From JAHDHW01 sp965220465 (GTDB lineage Bacteria; Bacteroidota; Bacteroidia; Chitinophagales; Saprospiraceae), in NCBI GenBank assembly GCA_965220465.1, contig CBDCPZ010000021.1, forward strand, positions 450,584 to 514,583: 64,000 nt of DNA. Reading direction: 5' to 3'. The notes under the pieces were generated by a model that searched no databases, was not told where the DNA came from, and saw nothing but the letters and a program-made list of their open reading frames with translations. Shown here piece by piece: positions 8,787 through 16,294 of the stretch. How positions within the stretch are numbered: the first letter of the stretch is position 1; every line of letters starts with the position of its first letter. The translations under genes were made by a program, and so were the position numbers.

Positions 8787-11186
8787 TTGATGAATTATTT
8801 CAAAAAAGCATATCACTTAATTTTTAAAAAACATTTCCGAAAAACGCTTTTTGTTTTTGGAATGTTAGGACTGGCCTATTGGTTTTGTTTGCCTTCGCCA
8901 CTTTTTGAAGACCCAACTTCAATGGTTTTGGAAGATGATAATGCGAATTTGCTTGGAGCACGAATTGCGTCGGATGGTCAGTGGCGTTTTCCTTACAATG
9001 GCAGTGTCCCTGAAAAGTTTCGAAAAGCAATCATTGAATTCGAAGATCGCAGATTCAATTCGCACTTTGGCGTTGATCCGATCGGAATTGGCCGGGCAAT
9101 CCAACAAAATATCAAAGCCGGAAAAATTGTCAGTGGTGGCAGCACGCTGACCATGCAGGTTATCAGGCTTTCACGAAAAGGGAAACCACGATCTGTATTT
9201 CAAAAAATAATTGAAATCATCCAAGCCACTCGTCTTGAAATTACATACTCAAAAGATGAAATCCTGGCTTTTTATGCTTCAAATGCTCCCTTTGGTGGCA
9301 ATGTAGTTGGTATTGACGCTGCATCGTGGCGATATTTTGGAAAAAGCCCTCAATTGCTTTCCTGGGCAGAAGCAGCAACTTTAGCAGTTTTGCCAAACAG
9401 TCCTTCGTTAATTCATCCGGGGCGCAATCGCGAAACATTGTTAGAAAAACGCAATCGTTTGCTCAATCGCTTACTTAAAAAAGGAGACATCGACAGCCTG
9501 ACTTGTGAATTGGCAATGGAAGAAGATCTTCCTGAAAAACCTTTGCCTTTGCCTCAATTGGCTCCCCATCTCCTGGACCGTGCTTTTGCTGAAAATTTCA
9601 AAGGCAAAAAGGATCAACGCACTCTTTTTTGCTCAACAATAAACTTAGCATTGCAAAAACACGTTAATCGCATTCTCGCAAATCATCACCAGCGATTAAA
9701 AGATAATTTGATCAATAATGTCGCTGCAATAGTCGTAGAGGTTGAAACCGGTAATGTAATCGCTTACACGGGAAATATTCAATCCGGAGCAGAGCACAAT
9801 GAATCTGTTGATGTAATTAAGGCTGCACGAAGTACCGGAAGCATTTTAAAACCTTTTTTGTACGCTATGATGCTGAATGAAGGAAAAATTCTGCCAGGTA
9901 GTCTTATTTCTGATATCCCAACACGGATGAACGGTTACAATCCGAAGAATTTTCATGAAACATATGATGGTGCCGTTCCTGCTAGAAAGGCCTTGATCAG
10001 ATCTTTGAATGTCCCGATGGTACATATGCTTTCAGATTATGGCTTGCAAAAATTTCATTTTGGCTTGCAAAAACTTGGATTTACAACAATCACCAAACCT
10101 GCAAACCATTATGGTTTGACTTTAATACTTGGAGGTGCTGAAGCAAAACTTTGGGACATTACAAATGCTTTTGTGGGAATGGCTCGAACGCTAAACCATT
10201 TTCATGAAAATGATGGCCAATATGGCTCGGATGAATTCAGGCCCTTGAATTTCAATTTTGATAAAAATACTTTAAGTCCTGAAAAAAAATTACTTAACGA
10301 AGCGCCAATTTTGTCAGCCAGTTCAATATGGCAAACCTTTAACGCCATGCAGGACTTGGAAAGACCAGATGCTGAAGGCAACTGGCAGCAATTTCAATCA
10401 AGTTCGAGGATAGCCTGGAAAACCGGTACCAGCTATGGTTTTCGGGATGCCTGGGCAGTTGGCGTAACACCAAAATACGCAGTTGGGGTTTGGGTCGGAA
10501 ATGCTGATGGTGAAGGTCGTCCTGGTTTGGTTGGAGTGGTTGCAGCGGCTCCTGTTTTGTTCGATATTTTTAATGAACTTGATTCGCCTGATTGGTTTGA
10601 TCAGCCTTTGGATGAAATGGTCAAAATTCCTGTTTGCAAAAAAAGTGGTTACAGAGCTTTGGGTATTTGCGAAACGGACAGCATTTGGATTTCTAAAAAC
10701 GGTTTAAACGCTCCACCTTGCCCTTTTCATAAAATCGTTCATCTTGATGCTTCAATGACACGGCAAGTTAATATTGATTGCGAAAGTCCGTCAAATATGG
10801 TTCACGAGCCTTGGTTTGTCCTTCCTCCTGTTGTAGAATTCTATTATAAAGTCAGTAATCCAAACTATAAAACAATTCCTCCAATTCGGGAAGATTGTAA
10901 ATCACTTGATTTAACCAACAATCCAATGCAACTTATCTATCCCAAAGAAACGACCAAAATATACGTTCCGGTCGATTTGAATGGAAAACTCAGTCGTACT
11001 GTTTTCAAAGTTGCTCACCGAAAACCTGAAACCACAATACACTGGCATCTCGACAATGAATTTATCGGCAGCACGGTGCAATTCCACCACTTCGAATTTC
11101 AACCAAGTCCGGGACAACACCAACTCATTCTTGTTGATAATAATGGATTTAGATTACAGCAAAGTTTTGAGATCATTGAGAAATAA
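8787..11186 (+). CDS. pbpC: Penicillin-binding protein 1C
   Basis: This 799-residue bifunctional peptidoglycan synthase starts with a short cytoplasmic N-terminus and a membrane anchor at about 18-36. The GT51 glycosyltransferase domain follows (EDRRFNSHFGVDPIGIGRA, GGSTLTMQV, near residues 85-135). The transpeptidase domain has SILK (S-x-x-K, near residue 352), RSLN, and KTGTS (near 545). The C-terminal domain is of the BiPBP_C type (about 700-799). Length and order fit PBP1C. The usual neighbour, an alpha-2-macroglobulin gene, is absent here; the upstream gene is an unrelated HExxH lipoprotein. It acts at the periplasmic face of the inner membrane. Confidence 0.93.
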   Translation: MMNYFKKAYHLIFKKHFRKTLFVFGMLGLAYWFCLPSPLFEDPTSMVLEDDNANLLGARIASDGQWRFPYNGSVPEKFRKAIIEFEDRRFNSHFGVDPIGIGRAIQQNIKAGKIVSGGSTLTMQVIRLSRKGKPRSVFQKIIEIIQATRLEITYSKDEILAFYASNAPFGGNVVGIDAASWRYFGKSPQLLSWAEAATLAVLPNSPSLIHPGRNRETLLEKRNRLLNRLLKKGDIDSLTCELAMEEDLPEKPLPLPQLAPHLLDRAFAENFKGKKDQRTLFCSTINLALQKHVNRILANHHQRLKDNLINNVAAIVVEVETGNVIAYTGNIQSGAEHNESVDVIKAARSTGSILKPFLYAMMLNEGKILPGSLISDIPTRMNGYNPKNFHETYDGAVPARKALIRSLNVPMVHMLSDYGLQKFHFGLQKLGFTTITKPANHYGLTLILGGAEAKLWDITNAFVGMARTLNHFHENDGQYGSDEFRPLNFNFDKNTLSPEKKLLNEAPILSASSIWQTFNAMQDLERPDAEGNWQQFQSSSRIAWKTGTSYGFRDAWAVGVTPKYAVGVWVGNADGEGRPGLVGVVAAAPVLFDIFNELDSPDWFDQPLDEMVKIPVCKKSGYRALGICETDSIWISKNGLNAPPCPFHKIVHLDASMTRQVNIDCESPSNMVHEPWFVLPPVVEFYYKVSNPNYKTIPPIREDCKSLDLTNNPMQLIYPKETTKIYVPVDLNGKLSRTVFKVAHRKPETTIHWHLDNEFIGSTVQFHHFEFQPSPGQHQLILVDNNGFRLQQSFEIIEK

Positions 11187-11248
11187 ATCATTATTTCAAT
11201 TTATAACAACCAAATAATTACAGAAAGAAAGAATCGGAAATGTTTCTT

Positions 11249-11317
11249 AAAAAAAATCTCCTACATTCGGAGGCTATTGAATGTAGGAGAACTAAACATA
11301 CTATGAGAAAACTACAC
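11249..11317 (-). ncRNA. Predicted small RNA, copy A of a three-member family
   Basis: Read on the minus strand: a -7-like TATATTGC (11329-11322), then the conserved segment complementary to CATACTATGAGAAAACT (11297-11313), then a perfect 12-bp hairpin (arms 11279-11290 and 11257-11268) with loop AATAGCCTCC and eight U residues (11256-11249). Start is estimated about 5 nt after the -7-like box, giving roughly 69 nt. No convincing open reading frame lies within it. Copies B and C share the segment and hairpin geometry with changed stem bases that keep pairing, which supports a structured RNA ending in a Rho-independent terminator. The C-rich loop could base-pair with G-rich target sites. It has not been matched to any known RNA family. 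Confidence 0.7.
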
Positions 11318-11365
11318 GTATGCAATATAGAATGATTTTCTTTAATATAAAACTTACATTTATGA

Positions 11366-11413
11366 AAAGGGAACCTATCTATCGCGAGTGGTATGTCTTC
11401 ATTAGAAAATGGT
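11366..11413 (-). promoter_or_regulatory. Predicted LytTR operator of small RNA A (three 21-bp-phased repeats)
   Basis: Plus-strand hexamers AAAGGG (11366), AGTGGT (11387) and AATGGT (11408) are spaced exactly 21 bp. On the minus strand they read ACCATT, ACCACT, CCCTTT toward the small RNA; the proximal one is the weakest match. The proximal edge lies about 49 bp before the estimated start, a normal activator position. Confidence 0.6.
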
Positions 11414-11618
11414 ATTTAAAAAATATTAATATTAAGAATTGATTATCTCATAAAATTTTCGAATTCCTTTTTAAACTTTTACTAAGGAGCAGAAATTCAG
11501 CTAAAAACTAATTTTTGATAATACTTTTGGCTTGAAATACGAAGGAAAAAGAATTGAAGTTGGCAAAGATTTTGAATATATTAAAATAATTATAATTTGT
11601 TTTAAATCACTTGTGGGC

Positions 11619-11688
11619 AAAAAAAATCCCTACACCACAGAAGGGAGAAGGTGTAGGAAAATTAAACATACTATGAGAAAACTGTTTG
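11619..11688 (-). ncRNA. Predicted small RNA, copy B of a three-member family
   Basis: On the minus strand: -7-like TATGTTAA (11700-11693), the conserved segment (11683-11662), then a hairpin with arms 11650-11657 and 11629-11636 (stem CCTACACC/GGTGTAGG), a 13-nt loop rich in C and U (TTCTCCCTTCTGT), and a U8 tract (11626-11619). Predicted length is about 70 nt. Against copies A and C the stem differs at several paired positions, always with the partner base changed too. Just upstream are the best-matching repeats of the three units. The start is an estimate from the -7-like box. Confidence 0.72.
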
Positions 11689-11731
11689 CAAGTTAACATA
11701 GCACATAATTTCTTAAAAGATATATTTAGGG

Positions 11732-11779
11732 AGTGGTGCGAATTATCAGGCAAGTGGTTCAATCTCTTTAGAAAACGGT
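11732..11779 (-). promoter_or_regulatory. Predicted LytTR operator of small RNA B (three 21-bp-phased repeats)
   Basis: AGTGGT at 11732, AGTGGT at 11753 and AACGGT at 11774 are each 21 bp apart. Read on the minus strand the distal repeat is ACCGTT, which fits the start of the published LytTR-family consensus [TA][AC][CA]GTT. Two-turn spacing of direct repeats is the hallmark of LytTR-domain regulators such as AgrA. The nearest repeat is about 44 bp before the estimated start. Confidence 0.68.
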
Positions 11780-11838
11780 CTCTGGATTGAGGCGATTTTC
11801 AGCCAAAAAGGTAAATTTCAATAGAAAAAAGTAGTAGG

Positions 11839-11908
11839 AAAAAAATTTCCTGCACCTCAGGAGGGAGCAAGGTGCAGGAAGATTAAACAAACATACTATG
11901 AGAAAACT
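11839..11908 (-). ncRNA. Predicted small RNA, copy C of a three-member family
   Basis: On the minus strand: -7-like TATCTTGA (11920-11913), the conserved segment (11908-11883, with a 4-nt AAAC duplication relative to the other copies), then an 11-bp hairpin (arms 11870-11880 and 11847-11857) with loop TGCTCCCTCCTG, followed by a U-rich tract ending at 11839. This copy is nearest to the histidine kinase gene, which ends at 12017 on the same strand, so its hairpin may also terminate kinase mRNA that reads through. Predicted length is about 70 nt. Confidence 0.7.
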
Positions 11909-11956
11909 ATCCTCAAGATATGTTGATTTTTTTAAATATTAAAATACTGTTTACGT

Positions 11957-12004
11957 AGTGGGGAGCTATTCATGTAAAGTGGATGATTTCGGCTAGATAA
12001 CGGT
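11957..12004 (-). promoter_or_regulatory. Predicted LytTR operator of small RNA C (three 21-bp-phased repeats)
   Basis: AGTGGG (11957), AGTGGA (11978) and AACGGT (11999) are each 21 bp apart, the same arrangement as in units A and B. The distal repeat lies 12 bp past the kinase stop codon. The flank TAGAtAACGGT resembles TAGAAAACGGT in unit B and TAGAAAATGGT in unit A. The nearest repeat is about 49 bp before the estimated start of small RNA C. Confidence 0.65.
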
Positions 12005-12016
12005 ACAATTTTCCTT

Positions 12017-13933
12017 TTATGGTTTCTGAATAATTTCTATCGGAACCTGAATTTCGACTCTGGTCCCTTTTGCCAGTTTTGTAGCCTTGTCTTTTAAATC
12101 TATTGTTTTTATAAAAACTCCGGTCTTACGAGATTTATTTAAAATTTCAAGTCGTTCTTTGGTAATCCTGGTTCCTTTTGACTCGTGAACCAAATTATAC
12201 TGATCTAATTCCTGTAGTTCCCTGACTTTGTCGCGGCCAATTCCATTGTCTTCAATTACGCAGAGAATCGTATTTTCATCAAAAAGTTTAAACTCAACTT
12301 TTACAAATCCATTCTTTCTGGCTCGCAAGCCATGCTCAATTGCATTTTCAATAAAAGGTTGGATAATCATGGTTGGTATTCCCATGATATCCTCTTCAAT
12401 TTCATCATCGACTTTAATCTTATAGCGAATATTATCTTCAAACCGAAGCTTTCGATTGATCAATAAATAATTTTCTAAAAACTCAACTTCCTTTTCCAAG
12501 CTGATAATTTCCATATCAGAATAATCCAGGCTTTGACGCATGAGCTTGGCAAATTTTGCAAGGTACTTTGCCGCATCAGTTACTTCGTTGGAAGTAATGA
12601 AATTTTGAATCGCATTTAATGCATTATACATAAAATGCGGGTTCATTTGCGAACGCAATGCTTTTAGCTGCAACCCGGTAGATTGATGCCTTAGCAGCTC
12701 GGCTTCTTGCTTCTTTTTCTCTGCTTCATACTTAATTTCAAGCTCTGTAACTCTCCTATGGTTAACTTCCTCAACATGCCGTTCCCTCATCTGGTCATGA
12801 AGCATCAGGTATTTATATGCTGACTCAAAATCTGACTGGTCGGCGTAAAAAGTTGCTATATCTTTACAAATCTTTGATAACTGTTTATAATCATTTTCCT
12901 TTTGAGCATATTCTAATGATTTTGCAAAATGTTTTTCTGCACGATTCTTTTTATTACGCACAACAAAAAGCTGCGCTTTCATACTTTCAATTATCGAAAA
13001 ATTAGTGTAATCGTGGCGGGATTTGTCCATGTATAATCGTCTGGCCCGATTATACAACTGGAGGGCTGCATCATATTTATGCGTTTTGAAATAGCAATAT
13101 CCTAAATTAGCATATGCTCCAGCGCGAGCATCCTGGCTCACGTCATCTTTTATTTTGATAGCTTTTTGAAAAAATTCAGCTGCCTTTTCATTATTTTGAA
13201 CGGCCATATATCCGTTTCCTACATTGAGATAATGCCAGGACAGCCTGGTTCGCATCCCCATATCTTCGCACCATTTAACTACATTTTCGTAAGCTTTAAC
13301 ACTTTTAAGCACTTCATCGTTTCGTTCATAAACCCTTCCCAATCCACTGTGAATCAGTGTGCGGAAATAATAATCTTTTAAAGAGAGATTATTTAAACCA
13401 TTAATGCGCTTTTCAGCTTCCAAAAGCAGTTCAATCGCTTTTGCATAATTAGAGTAGTGGAGATTGAGATATCCTTCCCGGCAAATCATCCTTGCTTCAA
13501 GCTGTGTATCAGGAAAGACTTCCAATAGTTTGGCAGCTTTATCCAAATAAGTAGTAGCTTGGTCCATTTTGTTGAGATTTATGCAAGTACCTGCATAATC
13601 TATATAGGCTTCTGCCTGCTGTCTCACATCACCTCGTTCGTCAAGTATTTCGAATGCTTGTTTAAAATGGATTTCTGCTAAAAGATAATTATACAGTTGA
13701 TTTTCGATGATCGCAGTATTTAGATGATAGCTTAACCTAAAATCACGATTTTCCAATTCTTTTAAAATAAGGTCTTGCTCTCCAAGGTTTTTTTGTGCTT
13801 TCCGATAGTTTGTAAATGCATAATGGCTGGTCAATTGGTCAAGAAGGATAAGGCGTTGGTAAGGATCCTTCTGTCTATCCAGTTGAGCTTCAAGCCGTCT
13901 TAAGTTAGAAAATCTAGCAACGATAGGATTCAT
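12017..13933 (-). CDS. Cytoplasmic TPR-sensor histidine kinase (LytS/His_kinase family)
   Basis: This 638-residue protein has no signal peptide or membrane helix. Residues of about 40-370 are a chain of tetratricopeptide repeats (for example ALQLYNRARRLYMDKSRHDY and AYANLGYCYFKTHKYDAA). A coiled coil follows at about 385-410, then the His_kinase dimerisation domain with the phospho-acceptor in MNPHFMYNALNAIQNF (His near residue 430). The ATPase domain has ENAIEHGL and the G1 box VIEDNGIGRD. The partner is almost certainly the LytTR regulator at 14442. The peptide gene sits 81 bp upstream on the same strand, so the two may be co-transcribed. A cytoplasmic TPR sensor suggests an internal ligand or protein partner; TPRs bind peptides in the unrelated RRNPP regulators, which makes the peptide a candidate ligand (inference). 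Confidence 0.88.
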   Translation of the reverse strand: MNPIVARFSNLRRLEAQLDRQKDPYQRLILLDQLTSHYAFTNYRKAQKNLGEQDLILKELENRDFRLSYHLNTAIIENQLYNYLLAEIHFKQAFEILDERGDVRQQAEAYIDYAGTCINLNKMDQATTYLDKAAKLLEVFPDTQLEARMICREGYLNLHYSNYAKAIELLLEAEKRINGLNNLSLKDYYFRTLIHSGLGRVYERNDEVLKSVKAYENVVKWCEDMGMRTRLSWHYLNVGNGYMAVQNNEKAAEFFQKAIKIKDDVSQDARAGAYANLGYCYFKTHKYDAALQLYNRARRLYMDKSRHDYTNFSIIESMKAQLFVVRNKKNRAEKHFAKSLEYAQKENDYKQLSKICKDIATFYADQSDFESAYKYLMLHDQMRERHVEEVNHRRVTELEIKYEAEKKKQEAELLRHQSTGLQLKALRSQMNPHFMYNALNAIQNFITSNEVTDAAKYLAKFAKLMRQSLDYSDMEIISLEKEVEFLENYLLINRKLRFEDNIRYKIKVDDEIEEDIMGIPTMIIQPFIENAIEHGLRARKNGFVKVEFKLFDENTILCVIEDNGIGRDKVRELQELDQYNLVHESKGTRITKERLEILNKSRKTGVFIKTIDLKDKATKLAKGTRVEIQVPIEIIQKP

Positions 13934-14014
13934 CGGATATTTTGTTATATAAAAAAAGGCTACATTTTAAGATAATGCAGCCCACAAGTAATATCGACAG
14001 ATAATTCTTATTTC

Positions 14015-14170
14015 TTATTGTGGGACAATCCCACCGCAACCTCGGTTGCCTTGAGTAGTTTGATGATTAGTGGTACCTCCGTAGATTTTGCCCATATCAT
14101 CATTTTGGATAACTTGCTCTCGCAAGTCTATCATAAGATCTCTTAGACTTTTGTTTTTCTTGCTTCCCAT
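14015..14170 (-). CDS. Small double-glycine peptide, candidate signal or bacteriocin-like precursor
   Basis: This 51-codon frame starts MGSKKNKSLRDLMIDLREQV and continues to a GG site at residues 31-32 (DDMGKIYGG). After the GG comes a 19-residue tail rich in Thr, Gly and Asn with a single Cys, ending CGGIVPQ. An amphipathic leader with L-x-x-L spacing ending in GG resembles leaders cut by C39 peptidase exporters and the GG-type natural-product precursors of Bacteroidota. It lies between the response regulator and the kinase, same strand, 81 bp before the kinase. Several ATGs are close together; this one gives the basic N-terminus. No exporter or maturation gene is in this window. It was found by hand translation; expression is unproven. 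Confidence 0.6.
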   Translation of the reverse strand: MGSKKNKSLRDLMIDLREQVIQNDDMGKIYGGTTNHQTTQGNRGCGGIVPQ

Positions 14171-14238
14171 AGCATTAGTTTATTCATTCATGGAAAAAAG
14201 ATTATAAAGAACTGTTTGTTTATTTCATGTTAAATTTA

Positions 14239-14246
14239 CAAACTTA
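14239..14246 (-). promoter_or_regulatory. Candidate -7 box for the peptide-kinase transcript
   Basis: The minus strand reads TAAGTTTG, matching TAnnTTTG at all fixed positions, 69 bp before the peptide ATG. It lies in the 271-bp AT-rich gap between the regulator and the peptide gene. No -33 TTG at normal spacing is evident, and no 21-bp-phased AGTGGT/AACGGT repeats occur here. Confidence 0.35.
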
Positions 14247-14441
14247 TTGCATTACTCCCAAATACTATTAAGTCTTTTTACATATATCATTGTTACAAAA
14301 ATTAATAGTTCAACTTTATAAAACAAATATTTGTAACATATAAATATTTGTATTTCAATTAATTAATCAATTATTATTGCTTTAAAAAGTTAATCCTCTA
14401 AAACGAAGTTTTTTTTAAGCAATTTCAAAAACCAATGGCTT

Positions 14442-15206
14442 TTACAATCCTTCTTGCAATCGCCTCATTTGCTCCATAAATGCAGGTCTTCTTCTTCTTG
14501 AAACTTCAATTTTTTTATCATCATCCATTACAAGATAACCCCCATCTCCTTTCACAAACTTTCGCATGTAATTTAAATTGATAAGATGGCTTTTATGAAC
14601 CCGATAAAAGTTAACCCCAGAAAGCAATTCTTCATAAGCTTTAATCGTCTTTGACGCTGTAATTTTATCACCATCTCTCAAATGGATGTGGGTATAATTG
14701 TCTTCCGCTTCACATCGAATTATATCTTTTATATTTATAAAATAAATACCATCTAAAGCAGAAATGCTCATTTTTTCAAAAGCATTAGGGTTGTTATATT
14801 GCTGGGAAAAAACATTCAATCGTTTTTTAATTTTATTGTTTTTTCCAGGAGTGATGCGGCTCACAGCCTCTTTCAATTCATCAGGATCAATAGGTTTGAC
14901 AATATATCCGATTGAACTGTACTGGCAAGCTTTTATCGCATAGTTTTCAAAAGCAGTGACAAATATGATATCAAAATCAATTTTATCAGCGAAATCATTT
15001 AACATATTAAAAACCAAACCATCGGGTAAACTTATGTCCAGGAAAGCAACATCAGGCTTTAAAGACGGGTCTTTCAAAATTTGAACACCTTCTTTTATAT
15101 TTCTTGCATCAGCTATAACTTCAACTTCTTCACAATATTTGGAAAGTAAATTTTTAAGATTTTTGAGACCACTGATCTCATCTTCAATTATTATTGCTTT
15201 GATCAT
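14442..15206 (-). CDS. LytTR-family response regulator
   Basis: This 254-residue protein has an N-terminal receiver (residues 1-120; acidic pocket IIEDE, phospho-acceptor in DVAFLDISLPDG near residue 56, conserved Thr in IFVTAFE, conserved Lys in IVKPID). The C-terminal LytTR DNA-binding domain is at about 145-250 (IRCEAEDNYTHIHLRDG and FYRVHKSHLINLNYM). LytTR proteins bind direct repeats of about 9 bp spaced two helical turns apart. Exactly such repeats precede the three small-RNA genes downstream on this strand. The cognate kinase is at 12017. It starts divergently from the K+ channel gene. Confidence 0.92.
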   Translation of the reverse strand: MIKAIIIEDEISGLKNLKNLLSKYCEEVEVIADARNIKEGVQILKDPSLKPDVAFLDISLPDGLVFNMLNDFADKIDFDIIFVTAFENYAIKACQYSSIGYIVKPIDPDELKEAVSRITPGKNNKIKKRLNVFSQQYNNPNAFEKMSISALDGIYFINIKDIIRCEAEDNYTHIHLRDGDKITASKTIKAYEELLSGVNFYRVHKSHLINLNYMRKFVKGDGGYLVMDDDKKIEVSRRRRPAFMEQMRRLQEGL

Positions 15207-15403
15207 CCTCCTGAAATTTTAAATATAAATAGAATGTTTTCGACTGAGAGGCTAAATTACCAAAAAAGTGACATTAAAGAAAGTACTGATATCAAAAAAC
15301 AACTCATAAAAAGAAATTTATTTAATAAAGGTTAATCGTCTAATATTAAGTACTCCTAAAATTTCCAATTGCCTTTTAAAAAGCTTTAAACCCGATATTT
15401 ATT

Positions 15404-15411
15404 TAATTTTG
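15404..15411 (+). promoter_or_regulatory. -7 promoter box of the K+ channel gene
   Basis: TAATTTTG fits TAnnTTTG fully and lies 17 bp before the channel ATG in the divergent intergenic region. A -33 TTG at the expected distance is not clear. Confidence 0.45.
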
Positions 15412-15428
15412 TCCAAATATTCAAATTA

Positions 15429-16262
15429 ATGGAGAAAAATACGAATCCTTTTAAAGAAAAGATTTATAACATAATATTTAAAGTTGATACTCCTGCCGGA
15501 AAAACTTTTGATATTGCGCTGCTCATTGCGATCCTTGCGAGTGTACTGGTTGTGATGTTTGAAAGTATTCCAAAACTTTCAACCAGGTATCACAGCATAT
15601 TCTACACCCTTGAATGGATTTTTACTATTTTTTTTACTATTGAATATGCATTAAGGATATATTGTGTTAAAGAACCCAGGCGGTACATTTTCAGTTTTTA
15701 TGGAATAATTGATCTGCTTGCCATTTTGCCAACCTATTTGAGTCTGATTATTGCCAATACTCATTATCTTTTGATCATAAGAGCATTGCGATTACTTCGT
15801 GTTTTTCGGGTTTTTAAGCTTGGGCAATTCATGAAGGAAAGTGCTGTAATTATTAAAGCATTACAAGCCAGCAGTAGAAGAATTCTTGTGTTTCTGTTTT
15901 TCATTTTGCTTTTAGTTACCATTTTTGGGTCCTTCATGTACCTTATTGAAGGAGGTGCTAATAATCGATTTGACAGTATTCCGAGGTCTATCTACTGGGC
16001 TATTGTTACGCTCACGACAGTAGGCTATGGTGATATTGCTCCAATTACAACTTTTGGCCAGTTACTGGCTTCAATTGTCATGATACTGGGTTATGCAGTC
16101 ATTGCTGTACCAACGGGTATTGTATCTTCAGAAATGATAAAAGCTAGTAAAGAAATGAAGGAAAAGAAAATTCATAAATGTGAAAAATGCGGTAAATCTG
16201 AACACGATAATGATGCTACTTTTTGCAAATATTGTGGTGAAGCTTTAGAAAAAGTAAAATAG
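15429..16262 (+). CDS. Voltage-gated-type potassium channel with C-terminal zinc ribbon
   Basis: This 277-residue six-helix channel has S1-S4 at about 25-140, with an arginine-bearing S4 (IIRALRLLRVFRVFKLG). The pore loop has the K+ selectivity filter TTVGYGD near residue 197, followed by S6. The tail ends in a four-cysteine zinc ribbon (CEKCGKSEHDNDATFCKYCG). The core resembles KvAP-like prokaryotic ion-transport family channels. The added ribbon is known in some bacterial homologues and may serve assembly or regulation. It should conduct K+ across the inner membrane; gating properties cannot be read from sequence. Confidence 0.88.
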   Translation: MEKNTNPFKEKIYNIIFKVDTPAGKTFDIALLIAILASVLVVMFESIPKLSTRYHSIFYTLEWIFTIFFTIEYALRIYCVKEPRRYIFSFYGIIDLLAILPTYLSLIIANTHYLLIIRALRLLRVFRVFKLGQFMKESAVIIKALQASSRRILVFLFFILLLVTIFGSFMYLIEGGANNRFDSIPRSIYWAIVTLTTVGYGDIAPITTFGQLLASIVMILGYAVIAVPTGIVSSEMIKASKEMKEKKIHKCEKCGKSEHDNDATFCKYCGEALEKVK

Positions 16263-16294
16263 AAACAATTTTTCAAACTCCTTTCCTTACCTCT

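Noticed and set aside
11303..11930. Plus-strand micro-ORFs starting ATGAGAAAACT (Met-Arg-Lys-Leu) in each repeat unit, of 10, 7 and 14 codons
   Set aside because: Only the first four codons are shared, lengths and sequences differ afterwards, and the hairpins have their U-tract on the minus strand. The phased repeats and -7-like boxes also fit minus-strand RNAs, so conservation is better explained by the RNA segment.
11249..12004. CRISPR-like array
   Set aside because: The three units are irregularly spaced (about 370 and 220 bp apart), differ in sequence, and have no repeat-spacer structure or cas genes.
12017..15206. agr-type system with membrane receptor and AgrB-like processing enzyme
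   Set aside because: The kinase has no membrane helices and no AgrB, C39 peptidase or ABC exporter is present in the window.
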